From JBJMQS01 sp045802605 (GTDB lineage: Bacteria; Planctomycetota; Planctomycetia; Gemmatales; Gemmataceae), in assembly GCA_045802605.1 (NCBI GenBank), contig JBJMQS010000056.1:261583-325582 (forward strand): DNA of 64,000 nucleotides, given 5' to 3'. The notes beneath the pieces are model-generated. The model was not told the DNA's origin. It searched no databases and saw nothing but the letters and a program-made list of their open reading frames with translations. A program made the translations under genes and the position numbers. Each line of letters starts with the position of its first letter. Position 1 is the stretch's first letter. Shown here piece after piece: positions 16,812 through 25,252 of the stretch.

Positions 16812-18191
16812 TCAGACAACGACCTCAGGCTCGATCACGCGCATGGATTTCCATGCGCCATGGCGGAACCGCGCGAAGAATATCAACGCAAGGAAGCAAA
16901 TGTAAAATGTCGCGGCCGCCCACGCCCAGTAAAGGCCATAGCCATAGCGGAGCACCAATGCCGACGGCAGCACCATGCCCAGCCACGGCAGAGCCGACAT
17001 GACTTTGGTGACGAACTTGGTGTCCCCGGCACCGCGGAGGGCATTCGAGAAAATCACATTGGCGGAATCGAAGAGCGAATAGAAAGCGATGAATCGCAAG
17101 ATCACTCGCGTGATTGATAGTTCCGATTGATTTTCGGTCGTGGCGAACGGTGCCAGCGCGATGTCCGGCACGAAGACGATTACGGCCGCAAAACAAACCA
17201 TGAATGTCCAGCCAAGTCCAAAGCCAATCCAGGTTCGATTTGCTGCCAGATCGGAGCGGTTTTCTCCCAAGTGCCGTCCCACCAACACCTCAACGGCTTG
17301 ACCGATGCCAATGGTGGGAAGGAAGGCGACCATGTTCAGCGTAAACGCCATGTTCGATGCGGCGAGCTCGGCCTGACCCATTCGGCCCACAATCAGGATG
17401 AATGCACTGAACGCCGCGGTTTCGATTGCGATGAACAGGCCATTGGGTAGGCCGAACAGGAGCAAGCGACGAAAGAGCGCCAGATCGAATTGCCAAAGCC
17501 GATCGGTCGCGCATTCCAAACGATACCGGCGCCGAAGCAACAGTGTAAATCCGAGCAACGCGGACACCGAGGATGCGGCGACCGTGGCCCAACCCGCTCC
17601 CGCAATGCCCCAGGCAGGAAAGCCGCAATGGCCGCCGATCCAGCAATAGTCCAACCCAGCGTTGACTAACATGGCGGTGATACTGATCGCGAGCACAGTG
17701 CGGCTTTGACCCAAGCCATTGAAGAAGCCGAATGTCGTTGCCTTGATCAGCTCGGGCAGCGCGCCAAAACAGAGACAGCGCAGAAAGATCGCTTCTTCGG
17801 CTTGCAACTCCGAACTGTGCCCGCCGAGCCCCACGATTTGGTCCACGAAAGGTACGAGCGCAAAGAACAGCACGCTGCTGCCGATGCTGAAGTACAGTGC
17901 TTGGCCCACGGCCGGACCAATACGATGCGGCCGGCCCGCGCCGGAGTATTGCGCGACGAATGTCGCCACGTAACCGGCGGTGTGGAAGAAGAGATTGAGA
18001 AACGCCCAGAACAGCAACACGGATGGCAAGGTCGCAGCCATGGCTGTTTGCGAATGATGCGCGAGGAACACACGGTCGATGAAGATCTGAATGGTCCAAC
18101 AGCCGTTGGTGAGCACCAAAGGCCACGCCAGATGCAACACTTCGCGCAGACCGCCGGAGCGGTATTGGCGCTCAACGGCGGTCAATGACAT
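16812..18191 (-). CDS. MATE-family efflux transporter
   Basis: A 459-residue integral membrane protein with about 12 hydrophobic helices arranged in two similar halves. It begins with the MATE-like VLHLAWPLVLTNGCWTIQIF and has GIGQAVEVLVGRHLGENRSD in the second half. MATE proteins export organic cations, drugs or metabolites using Na+ or H+ gradients; the substrate cannot be inferred. The ATG at 18191 has GGAG 5 bases upstream. It lies downstream of the oxidoreductase and pheT genes in the same direction and may be transcribed with them. Confidence 0.88.
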   Translation of the reverse strand: MSLTAVERQYRSGGLREVLHLAWPLVLTNGCWTIQIFIDRVFLAHHSQTAMAATLPSVLLFWAFLNLFFHTAGYVATFVAQYSGAGRPHRIGPAVGQALYFSIGSSVLFFALVPFVDQIVGLGGHSSELQAEEAIFLRCLCFGALPELIKATTFGFFNGLGQSRTVLAISITAMLVNAGLDYCWIGGHCGFPAWGIAGAGWATVAASSVSALLGFTLLLRRRYRLECATDRLWQFDLALFRRLLLFGLPNGLFIAIETAAFSAFILIVGRMGQAELAASNMAFTLNMVAFLPTIGIGQAVEVLVGRHLGENRSDLAANRTWIGFGLGWTFMVCFAAVIVFVPDIALAPFATTENQSELSITRVILRFIAFYSLFDSANVIFSNALRGAGDTKFVTKVMSALPWLGMVLPSALVLRYGYGLYWAWAAATFYICFLALIFFARFRHGAWKSMRVIEPEVVV

Positions 18192-18248
18192 GAAGACTCC
18201 GATTTTCGAAGAGGGCCGAGCAAGAGAGGCGATTGACGAGCAATAGGT

Positions 18249-19316
18249 TCAGGCCTGGGATTCGGCCTCCGTCGCGGGCAACAAGCCGCCCGTGTCGTGC
18301 GGGCCATGGGGTGGGGTAATGTCCAGGACGATCTTGCCGAACTGGCTGGCCGTTTCCATCCGGCGATGGGCTTCGCTCGCTTGGGCCAGTGGAAAGATTT
18401 GGTCCACCACCGGCCGCAAGCCAGACGTCGTGTACAGGTCGAGGAGCGCTGCAAATTCCTCGGGGCGGCCCATCGTCGTGCCAAGAATGCTGATCTGCTT
18501 CCAGAACACCCGGCGAATCTCGAAGTTTGGCGTCGGGCCTGTCGTGGCACCATAGGTGGCCACTCGCCCACCTGGCTTGAGGACTTCAATGATGCCGTTC
18601 AACGTCTCGCCGCCAGCCGAATCGATCGCGGCATCAATGCCGCCGCTCGTCGCTTGCAGTTTCTTGACCCAGTCGGCCGTATGGTAATTCACGCCGCCCG
18701 CCGCGCCGAGCTGCTTTGCGCGTTCGATTTTCTCGTCGTCGCCGCTGGTGATGAAAACCCGTGCGCCGATGGCCATGGCGATTTGCAGCGCACATTGCGA
18801 CACGCCGCCACCGATACCAGTGATCAGCACGCTCTCACCATCTTGCACCTTGGCACGAGTCACAACCGCGCGATAGGCGGTTAATCCCGCGAGCGGCAAC
18901 GCTGCCGCCTCGGCTGGCGACCAACCGCCGGGGGTCGGGTGTATGTTGGTCGTCGGAACTTTTACGAACTCGGCATAAGTGCCACTATCGGGCAAACCAA
19001 GAATTCGAAAGTTCGCGCTTTGTGCGCGCTCATCCTCGCCCCAATCCAGGCCAGGATTGATGATGACATTTTGCTTGAGCCAGCCGGGATCAACGTTCGC
19101 ACCTACGGCCATCACCTCGCCCGCACCATCCGATCCGAGTATGATCGGCAACTTAATCCCGGCATACTGTCCGCGGCGAATCCAAACATCCCGGTGATTC
19201 AGCGCAGCCGCATGTAGCTTGACCACGACTTCGCCCGGTCCCGGGATCGGGTCGGACAAAGTTTCGAGTTTCAGATTCTCGGGCCCGCCGATCTCCCGCA
19301 ATACGATGGCACGCAT
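18249..19316 (-). CDS. Zinc-type alcohol dehydrogenase / quinone-oxidoreductase-like enzyme (MDR superfamily)
   Basis: A 355-residue medium-chain dehydrogenase/reductase. The GroES-like N-terminal domain includes HAAALNHRDVWIRRGQY and LGSDGAGEV. The NAD(P)-binding domain has the glycine-rich ITGIGGGVSQ and a GINYHTADW-like segment (here GVNYHTADW). The structural-zinc cysteine cluster of true ADHs is not visible, which favours a quinone-oxidoreductase or crotonyl-type enzyme. Its ATG overlaps the pheT stop (TGATG), so it is the next gene in the pheT transcript. The physiological substrate is unknown. Confidence 0.88.
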   Translation of the reverse strand: MRAIVLREIGGPENLKLETLSDPIPGPGEVVVKLHAAALNHRDVWIRRGQYAGIKLPIILGSDGAGEVMAVGANVDPGWLKQNVIINPGLDWGEDERAQSANFRILGLPDSGTYAEFVKVPTTNIHPTPGGWSPAEAAALPLAGLTAYRAVVTRAKVQDGESVLITGIGGGVSQCALQIAMAIGARVFITSGDDEKIERAKQLGAAGGVNYHTADWVKKLQATSGGIDAAIDSAGGETLNGIIEVLKPGGRVATYGATTGPTPNFEIRRVFWKQISILGTTMGRPEEFAALLDLYTTSGLRPVVDQIFPLAQASEAHRRMETASQFGKIVLDITPPHGPHDTGGLLPATEAESQA

Positions 19317-21862
19317 CAGGGTGCTTCCTTCCCTCGGATCTGCGCTTTCAACACATGCTTCAACCGATCTTCAATCTTCTTGTGAGCTTTGTCGATTTCC
19401 TTGTCGGAGAGTGTGCGATCGGAGGCTTGGTACGTTAGCGCATAGGCCAAGCTCTTGGTTCCGGCGGGTATGCTCGGTCCACGGTAAAGATCGAAGAGCC
19501 GCAAGCCAGCGAGCAACTCGCCGCCGCCGGCGCGAATTTCACCACTGATCTTCTCGGCAGACACATCCTCGGCGACGATCACGGCGACATCTCGGAGGGC
19601 GGCGGGGAAGCGAGCGACCGGCGTGAACTGGAAGCGATCGGGCACGGCAGCCAAAATGGCCGCCAAGTCGAATTCGCCAACGAGGACAGTCCGCCGACCA
19701 AGATCAAACGCTTGACACGCCTTAGGATGCAACTCGCCAAACGTACCGACCGATTTGCCATTCAGCGACAATTCCGCCGCTTTGCCCGGATGCAAATGCG
19801 GCGATGATGCCAGTCGAAAGGTGACGCCGGTCAAATGCAAATCGGCGACTAACGACTCGACAATTCCTTTGAGTTCGAAGAAATCGAGTTCTTTGTTCTC
19901 GCCACTGTCGGTCCAGTACAGTTCATTACGATGCCCAGTCAGCACGATCGCCAGCCGGCTCGGTTCGTCGGGGAGACCGCCCGTCTTGCCGAAATACACC
20001 GGCCCAATTTCGAATGCACGGACCGTAGCCGTGTTTCGCAAGTTGGCGGCCGTGCATTCGAGCACGCCGGCGAGCAACGTGTGTCGCATGGCCGAGCGCT
20101 CAACGGAGATTGGGTTGAGCAGTTTCACATATTCGCCGGGAGGCGGCGCAAGCGGGGCTTCGCGCTCGGGTGTCGTGAGCGAGTAGCAGATGAACTCTTG
20201 TAAGCCGTTACCGACGAGAAGATCGCGGACGCGCTCTTCCAGCGCGAGGTCGCGATTTCCCAGTTGAGCCGGCAGTGGATCGGCGAGATTCGTCGCGGGC
20301 AACCGGTCATAGCCGGAAACGCGGGCCAATTCCTCGATTAGGTCGGCTGCCCCGGCCTGAATATCGACGCGATTTGTGGGTGCAGTGACTTTCAGCACGC
20401 CTGGCCGGCCGGTGGCGACCTCAAAATCGAGTGCCGACAAAACCCTCGTCGCCTCGGCCGCTTCAATCTCGATGCCGAGAATGCGTTTGACTTCGGCGAG
20501 CGGCAACTCGATCACCTGTGGCGGGAGTGGAGCAGGGTAACAGTCGGCCATGCTCGGCGCGACCTGGCCTCCTGCTAATTCAGCCAGCAAGCTGGCTGCC
20601 CGCAACCCCGCCGGCCTCACCGTTTCCGGATGAATCCCACGGCTAAAACGCAAGCTCGCTTCGCTGGGCAAATCGAACGCTTTGGCGGTGCGACGAATTG
20701 AAACGAAATCGAAATTCGCCGATTCGAGCAGGATGTTCTTCGTCGCCGCGGTGACTTCCGTCTCCAGGCCGCCCATCACACCGGCGAGCGCAATGGGCCC
20801 CGCTTCATCGGCAATGACCAAATGTTCTGGCGATAATTTGCGATCCTGATTGTCGAGTGTTTTCAATGTTTCGCCGGCTCGTGCCGATCGCACTGTAATT
20901 TTCGGAACATCACCCTTCGCTCGCTTCTTCAACACGTCATAATCGAATGCGTGCAACGGCTGGCCATATTCAAGCATCACGTAATTGGTCACATCGACGA
21001 GATTGTTGATCGGCCGCATGCCCGCATAATCGAGCCGGCTCTGCATCCATAATGGCGACGGCTTCGCGGTGACGCCCTCGATCAATAGTGCCGCATAGCG
21101 ACGACTCAGTTTGGAATGTTCGATTTGAACAGTGACGAAAGGTGCGCTTGAGTAGGTCCCGTCTGCCGGACGGGACTTTGACTCGGAGGTCCGGCCCGGC
21201 AGGCCGGACCTACTCGTGTCCGGTTCACGCACCTTCGTGCCCGCGATCGCGGCGACCTCACGGGCCACGCCGAGCATCGCCAGGCATCGCGCCATGTTGG
21301 GAAGAATGTCTATCTCGATAACGATGTCGCCCATCAACTCGGCGAGCGGCTTGCCAACTGGCGTGTCGGCCGGAAGCAGAATGATCCCGACGTGGTCCTC
21401 AGTCGTCCCGAGTTCGAAGCCGGAGCAGACCATCGCGTCGGACGGCACGCCGCGGAGTTGGGTAGGTTTCAACTCACTCATCTTCTTCGGGGTCGCATGG
21501 CCATCGAACAACACCGAGCCGGTCAGTGCCAGGATCACGATTTGGCCGCTGTCGCCAACCGAAATATTGGGGGCACCCGTGACCACCACTTTCGGGGCGG
21601 CCCCGTATTCGAGCGTGACCAGCTTGAGCTTGTCGGCGTTAGGATGCTGTTCGACCTTCGTCACTTTGGCGGTGACGATCTTGTCGGGGGCCCAGACCGG
21701 GCCGATATCCTCGGGGCGGACCCGGACACCTTCGGGAATAGGAAGTCCGTAGACGCGGACGCCGCTGACCTCCAGGCCGGCAAAGGTCAGGCGTTCGATG
21801 AGTGCCGCCGGCGACAGCGGGATTTCAACGTATTCACGCAGCCATGAGAGGGAAACTTTCAT
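19316..21862 (-). CDS. pheT: Phenylalanine--tRNA ligase beta subunit
   Basis: An 848-residue beta subunit. The N-terminal tRNA-binding (EMAP) domain spans about 45-160 (TKVEQHPNADKLKLVTLEYG). The B3/B4 editing and B5 regions follow (SPLWMQSRLDYAGMRPINNL, VDVTNYVMLEYGQPLHAFDY). The C-terminal ferredoxin-like anticodon-binding domain (FPAALRDVAVIVAEDVSAEK) ends the protein. The ATG at 21862 is the family start MKVSLSWLREYVEIP. The linker near residues 216-238 contains a 66-bp in-frame palindromic insert (21150-21215), probably tolerated because it is in a loop. It is separated from pheS by an opposite-strand gene, which breaks the usual pheS-pheT operon. Confidence 0.97.
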   Translation of the reverse strand: MKVSLSWLREYVEIPLSPAALIERLTFAGLEVSGVRVYGLPIPEGVRVRPEDIGPVWAPDKIVTAKVTKVEQHPNADKLKLVTLEYGAAPKVVVTGAPNISVGDSGQIVILALTGSVLFDGHATPKKMSELKPTQLRGVPSDAMVCSGFELGTTEDHVGIILLPADTPVGKPLAELMGDIVIEIDILPNMARCLAMLGVAREVAAIAGTKVREPDTSRSGLPGRTSESKSRPADGTYSSAPFVTVQIEHSKLSRRYAALLIEGVTAKPSPLWMQSRLDYAGMRPINNLVDVTNYVMLEYGQPLHAFDYDVLKKRAKGDVPKITVRSARAGETLKTLDNQDRKLSPEHLVIADEAGPIALAGVMGGLETEVTAATKNILLESANFDFVSIRRTAKAFDLPSEASLRFSRGIHPETVRPAGLRAASLLAELAGGQVAPSMADCYPAPLPPQVIELPLAEVKRILGIEIEAAEATRVLSALDFEVATGRPGVLKVTAPTNRVDIQAGAADLIEELARVSGYDRLPATNLADPLPAQLGNRDLALEERVRDLLVGNGLQEFICYSLTTPEREAPLAPPPGEYVKLLNPISVERSAMRHTLLAGVLECTAANLRNTATVRAFEIGPVYFGKTGGLPDEPSRLAIVLTGHRNELYWTDSGENKELDFFELKGIVESLVADLHLTGVTFRLASSPHLHPGKAAELSLNGKSVGTFGELHPKACQAFDLGRRTVLVGEFDLAAILAAVPDRFQFTPVARFPAALRDVAVIVAEDVSAEKISGEIRAGGGELLAGLRLFDLYRGPSIPAGTKSLAYALTYQASDRTLSDKEIDKAHKKIEDRLKHVLKAQIRGKEAP
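21150..21215. repeat. Palindromic repeat inserted in frame inside pheT
   Basis: Outer arms GAGTAGGTCC (21150-21159) and GGACCTACTC (21206-21215) are perfect complements. Inside are two hairpins: GTCCCGTC/GACGGGAC (21156-21163/21169-21176) and AGGTCCGGCC/GGCCGGACCT (21187-21196/21202-21211). The length is 66 bp, exactly 22 codons, so the pheT frame is kept. The encoded Ser/Arg/Gly-rich peptide looks unlike the surrounding PheT sequence. Confidence 0.85.
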
Positions 21863-22063
21863 GGGGTCAGCATAGAAGGGCCCGCGGGGGTAAAAAACCC
21901 ATCCACCGATCAATACGTGTGTTACGGGTGAATTCGCGCCCTGTTAGCATGGGAGGGAGTCCAGAAAAATCGGCCGTTTTGCATTCTCATCTTGCTCTCA
22001 GAAATGCAACCGGCCAAAATAACCGGACAGTTTGCGAGGCCGTTAAGCCCCAGGAGCCGTCGC

Positions 22064-23260
22064 ATGGCCCTACACTTCCTGACGCTCGAAGGCCCCGAGA
22101 AGGGCCGGACGATTCTTGTTCAGCCCGGCAAAGACTTCATGATGGGCCGGGCGCACGATGCCTATTACCGTCTGCACGACGAGAGTGTTTCTCGCTACCA
22201 CTGCGAGCTGCAACTCGACGGCGACCATATCAAAGTCACGTGCAACGGCGGCGATGGCGGCACATGGGTCAATGGATTGAAGATTCAGGAGTACGTGCTC
22301 AAAGCCGAGGATGTGCTCAAGATTGGCCACACTCGGCTCCAACTCAAAGAGGGCGACGGCAAAGAGAAGCCGCCCGAGCCTCCGAAGCGGAATCCGCTCT
22401 TGGACCTCGTCGGGACCAAACTTTCTCACTTCGAAGTGGGCAAAGCCATTGGCGCTGGTGAGTTATCGTTGGTGTTCCTCGCGAAAGACATGAAGACGAA
22501 CGAAAAAGTCGCCCTTCGTGTGCTTCAGCCGGAATTCGCGATGGACGATCAAAAATTCCAGCGGTTCGTCACCGGCATGAAGACCGCGATGACGCTGCGA
22601 CATCCGAATATCGTGACGACTTTTAGCGCCGGCAAGGCGGGCAGTTGCTGTTGGATGGCGATGGAGCGCGTCGAAGGCGAGAACATGATGAAAGTGATTC
22701 GCCGCGTCAAGGACACCGGCGAATCCAACTGGAAGACGAGCTTCCGCATGGCGGTGCACATTAGCCGGGCACTGGTGTATGCCCATCAGCACAACATCAT
22801 CCATCGCACTCTCCATCCGAAAAATATCTTCCTCGACGCTGCGACTCAAACTTACAAGCTTGGCGACCTGCTCTCGGCCAAGTCGCCGAAAGAAGGCGCG
22901 GTCGATCTGGTTGCACAGCAAAGCCAGTTGGCCGGCGCAATGCCTTATGTGTCGCCGGAGCACACGCGCGATGCCGGCGCGGTTGATGCCCGCTCCGACC
23001 TCTACTGCTTGGGAGCCGTGGCCTATGGCGTTCTGACCGGCCAAGCGCCGTGCGACGGCGCGTCGTTCAACTCGCAAGTGAATAGCATCCGCGAAAAGCG
23101 GCCCGACCCGCCAACGACGATCAATCCGGGGGTGCCAACGTTATTCGAAGACATGGTTTTGAAGTTGCTCGCCAAGAAGCCGAAGGAACGCTACCAGACT
23201 GCCGCGGAGGCGCTCAAAGAGATGGAGCGGTTGGCGAAGTGCAGTGGGGTGAAGGTTTAA
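22064..23260 (+). CDS. FHA-domain Ser/Thr pseudokinase
   Basis: A 398-residue protein. An FHA phosphothreonine-binding domain spans about 25-90 (MMGRAHDAYYRL, SVSRYHCEL, GGTWVNG). It is followed by a kinase fold (about 123-395) with G-loop IGAGELSLVFLAKD, SPEH in place of APE, and DARSDLYCLGAVAYGVLTG. Key catalytic residues are replaced: VAIK Lys is Arg152 and HRD Asp is Thr249 (HRTLHPKN). The DFG position keeps Asp268 but reads DLL. It is therefore probably catalytically dead and acts as a phospho-dependent scaffold. The ATG at 22064 has AGGAG 7 bases upstream. It sits between pheT and pheS on the opposite strand. Confidence 0.85.
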   Translation: MALHFLTLEGPEKGRTILVQPGKDFMMGRAHDAYYRLHDESVSRYHCELQLDGDHIKVTCNGGDGGTWVNGLKIQEYVLKAEDVLKIGHTRLQLKEGDGKEKPPEPPKRNPLLDLVGTKLSHFEVGKAIGAGELSLVFLAKDMKTNEKVALRVLQPEFAMDDQKFQRFVTGMKTAMTLRHPNIVTTFSAGKAGSCCWMAMERVEGENMMKVIRRVKDTGESNWKTSFRMAVHISRALVYAHQHNIIHRTLHPKNIFLDAATQTYKLGDLLSAKSPKEGAVDLVAQQSQLAGAMPYVSPEHTRDAGAVDARSDLYCLGAVAYGVLTGQAPCDGASFNSQVNSIREKRPDPPTTINPGVPTLFEDMVLKLLAKKPKERYQTAAEALKEMERLAKCSGVKV

Positions 23261-23271
23261 TAGGCGACGTT

Positions 23272-23354
23272 GCACGGCGGGGATAAACCCCGCCGCTCCT
23301 TAAGACAAGAAAGAGACGATTCTGGAATGAGCGGCGGGTTTATCCCCGCCGTGC
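23272..23354. repeat. Inverted repeat between the convergent pseudokinase and pheS genes
   Basis: Left arm 23272-23298 and right arm 23329-23354 are complementary over 26 of 27 positions (core GGCGGGGATAAACCCCGCC), with a 30-base loop. The right arm reaches the first base of the pheS stop. Each arm also folds on itself. It can act as a bidirectional terminator-like structure and resembles dispersed repeats I recall from planctomycete genomes. Confidence 0.8.
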
Positions 23355-24397
23355 TAGAACTGCTCCAAGAACCGCAGATCGCTCCCCCAAAATAACCGAA
23401 TATCGTCGATGCCATATTTCAGCATGGCAATGCGTTGTGGGCCTAAGCCGAAGGCGAAGCCACTGACTTTGTCGGGATCGTAGCCGCCGTTGCGAAGCAC
23501 GCTTGGGTGCACCATGCCGGCTCCCATGATCTCGAGCCAGCCGGTGCCTTTCGTCAAGCGATCAGCGTTGGGGTCTTCCTTCGGCCAATCCACGTCCACC
23601 TCGATCGATGGCTCCGTGAACGGGAAGTAACTCGACCGAATGCGGATTTGCCGTTCCTGGCCGAATAGACGGCGGGCGAACGACGTGATCGTGCCTTTCA
23701 AGTCGGCCATCGTGATCGTCGGGCCGATGGCGAGGCCTTCGACTTGCAGGAACTGCATTTCGCTGCGAGTTGTCACCTGTTCGAAGCGATAGCACATGCC
23801 CGGCAATATCGCCCGCACCGGATTGGGCACGCTTTGCCGCATGACGTGAATCTGCCCCGGCGATGTGTGCGTCCGCAACAAGACGCCTGGCGTGGTGGTG
23901 TGAAAAGTGTCCCACATGTCGCGGGCCGGGTGGTGCTCCGGCATGTTGAGCAGTTCGAAATTATTCTGGTCGCTCTCAACTTCACGACTGCGAAAGACCT
24001 GAAACCCCATGTCCGCGAAGATGGCGTAGATGTCGCGCAGCGTCCGTGTCGCCAGGTGCAATCGCCCCGGTCGCGTAGGCCGGCCGGGCAGGGTGACATC
24101 GAGCTTATCTTCAGCAAGGCTGCGGGCGAGGTCGGCTTCCTGGCGATCGGCGAGGGCTTTGTCGTATGCGGCGGCCAGAGACTCTTTGATCCGATTGGCT
24201 TCTTGACCATATGCCTTGCGGTCGGTCGGCGGCACTTCGCCGACTCGGCGAAGTGCGGTCGCCATCTCGCCAGTCTTGCCGAAGTAACGAGTGTTCCAGG
24301 CGCGAAGCGATGCTTCGTCACCGCATGCCGCGAGTTCGGCCAGGGCGCGAGTTTCAAGTGACTTCAGATCATCGAGGGAAGCGGACGCGGTTGACAT
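23354..24397 (-). CDS. pheS: Phenylalanine--tRNA ligase alpha subunit
   Basis: A 347-residue catalytic subunit. The N-terminal coiled-coil arm (about 1-100) is followed by the class II core: motif 2 GMCYRFEQVTTRSEMQFLQV and motif 3 GFAFGLGPQRIAMLKYGIDD. The HTTTPGVLLRTHTSPGQ and YFPFTEPSIEVDV segments are typical. The enzyme charges tRNA-Phe together with PheT. The ATG at 24397 lies 17 bases after a 28-bp hairpin element and has no obvious Shine-Dalgarno. It follows rplT in the conserved order, but a strong terminator intervenes, so it likely has its own promoter. Confidence 0.97.
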   Translation of the reverse strand: MSTASASLDDLKSLETRALAELAACGDEASLRAWNTRYFGKTGEMATALRRVGEVPPTDRKAYGQEANRIKESLAAAYDKALADRQEADLARSLAEDKLDVTLPGRPTRPGRLHLATRTLRDIYAIFADMGFQVFRSREVESDQNNFELLNMPEHHPARDMWDTFHTTTPGVLLRTHTSPGQIHVMRQSVPNPVRAILPGMCYRFEQVTTRSEMQFLQVEGLAIGPTITMADLKGTITSFARRLFGQERQIRIRSSYFPFTEPSIEVDVDWPKEDPNADRLTKGTGWLEIMGAGMVHPSVLRNGGYDPDKVSGFAFGLGPQRIAMLKYGIDDIRLFWGSDLRFLEQF

Positions 24398-24414
24398 ACG
24401 ATATCCGGTGTCTT

Positions 24415-24490
24415 GTTAGCCCGACGCGCCAGCGAGGGCGAAGCACGCGAGCGCTTGCAGGGTTCGCCCTCGCTGGCGCGTCGGGCTAAC
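24415..24490. repeat. Perfect 28-bp inverted repeat upstream of pheS
   Basis: Arms 24415-24442 (beginning GTTAGCCCGACGCGCCAGCG) and 24463-24490 are exact reverse complements around a 20-base loop. If transcribed toward pheS the hairpin ends 17 bases before its start codon. There is no T run on either side. It is probably a mobile palindromic repeat of the kind scattered through planctomycete intergenic DNA. Confidence 0.85.
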
Positions 24491-24512
24491 GAATGCTGAT
24501 TGTATATGAAAC

Positions 24513-24540
24513 AAAAAAACCCAGGGTGTTGCCCTGGGTT
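24513..24540 (-). terminator. Intrinsic terminator after rplT
   Basis: On the minus strand a 9-bp stem AACCCAGGG/CCCTGGGTT with a 5-base loop is followed by seven T (plus-strand A run 24513-24519). It lies 24 bases beyond the rplT stop. It should end most infC-rpmI-rplT transcripts before pheS. Confidence 0.88.
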
Positions 24541-24564
24541 GAGAGGATCTCGAATACATTGCGT

Positions 24565-24936
24565 TTACTTCGCGGCCGGCAGCTTTAGCTGCTTCATCGC
24601 CACTTCGACGAGCTTGGTAAACGTGTCCGGATCATGGATCGCGATTTCGGACATCGACTTGCGATCCAATTCGACGTTCGCCAATTGCAGGCCGTTGATG
24701 AACTGGCCATACCGCAACCCGCGGCTACGGCACGCGGCGTTGAGCCGGGTGATCCACAGGCGGCGGAACATGCGCTTGCGCACGCGGCGATCGCGGAAAG
24801 CGTAAACGCCGGCGCGGATCAGGGTCACGCGCGATTGCCGGACGAGGTTGTGCCGGCTCAGTCGAAAGCCCTTGGTGAGCTTGCGGAGCCGCTTGCGACG
24901 GCGAAGAACGGTCTTACCACTGCGTGCCCGAACCAT
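24565..24936 (-). CDS. rplT: 50S ribosomal protein L20
   Basis: A 123-residue L20: basic N-terminal tail MVRARSGKTVLRRRKRLRKL and then the globular part RLWITRLNAACRSRGLRYGQ. L20 binds 23S rRNA early in 50S assembly and in several bacteria represses its own operon by binding a leader RNA. The ATG at 24936 has GGAG 6 bases upstream. It follows rpmI by 52 bases, with an 11-bp inverted repeat (24954-24980) between them, and is followed by a strong terminator. Confidence 0.97.
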   Translation of the reverse strand: MVRARSGKTVLRRRKRLRKLTKGFRLSRHNLVRQSRVTLIRAGVYAFRDRRVRKRMFRRLWITRLNAACRSRGLRYGQFINGLQLANVELDRKSMSEIAIHDPDTFTKLVEVAMKQLKLPAAK

Positions 24937-24953
24937 TTCGAACTCCAGAAGTC

Positions 24954-24980
24954 AGTGGTCAGTTCTGACAACTGACCACT
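24954..24980. repeat. Inverted repeat AGTGGTCAGTT between rpmI and rplT
   Basis: AGTGGTCAGTT (24954-24964) and AACTGACCACT (24970-24980) are exact complements with a 5-base loop. Close copies of the same unit occur at 26065-26095 and 26148-26173, so it belongs to a dispersed family. Here it lies within a ribosomal protein operon. Confidence 0.75.
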
Positions 24981-24988
24981 ATTAGTCG

Positions 24989-25183
24989 TTAGCCGAGCAA
25001 TGCCCGGAGATACTTGGCCCCAATGACGCCGGTCTCGATGGCGGGACGGCGGAGCTGGCGTTTGCGCTTGCTCGTTCGCCCGGCCAGCAAGTGGCGCTTG
25101 CCGCATTTGTTGCGTTTGATCTTGCCGGTGCCGGTGATCCGGAACCGCTTTTTGACGCTCTTATTCGTCTTTTGCTTCGGCAT
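24989..25183 (-). CDS. rpmI: 50S ribosomal protein L35
   Basis: A 64-residue, very basic L35 protein: MPKQKTNKSVKKRFRITGTG then KIKRNKCGKRHLLAGRTSKR, the typical family sequence. I start at the ATG at 25183 because homologues begin MPK. An in-frame upstream extension has no L35 similarity and runs through a terminator-like hairpin. No strong Shine-Dalgarno is seen. It lies between infC and rplT in the universal gene order, with a 212-base leader region before it. Confidence 0.95.
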   Translation of the reverse strand: MPKQKTNKSVKKRFRITGTGKIKRNKCGKRHLLAGRTSKRKRQLRRPAIETGVIGAKYLRALLG

Positions 25184-25195
25184 TTGGCAATCTCG

Positions 25196-25225
25196 AAAAA
25201 ACGAGCCCTCGGTCAGCCCGAGGGC
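25196..25225 (-). terminator. Attenuator-like terminator directly upstream of rpmI
   Basis: On the minus strand GCCCTCGG (25225-25218), loop GCTGA and CCGAGGGC (25212-25205) form a perfect 8-bp stem, followed three bases later by TTTTTT (25201-25196). It ends only 12 bases before the rpmI start codon, downstream of infC. That position suits transcription attenuation of rpmI-rplT rather than a simple operon end. Confidence 0.7.
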
Positions 25226-25246
25226 CCGGCAATCATCCAGGGTGAA

Positions 25247-25252
25247 ATTATA
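25247..25252 (-). promoter_or_regulatory. Candidate -10 element TATAAT upstream of the rpmI attenuator
   Basis: A consensus TATAAT on the minus strand in the infC-rpmI gap, about 64 bases upstream of the rpmI start. No good -35 hexamer is visible 17 bases further up. If used, the transcript would begin just before the attenuator hairpin. Confidence 0.35.

Noticed and set aside
21150..21215. pheT insert as an IS remnant
   Set aside because: No transposase fragment and no target duplication is evident; the structure is purely a short palindrome.
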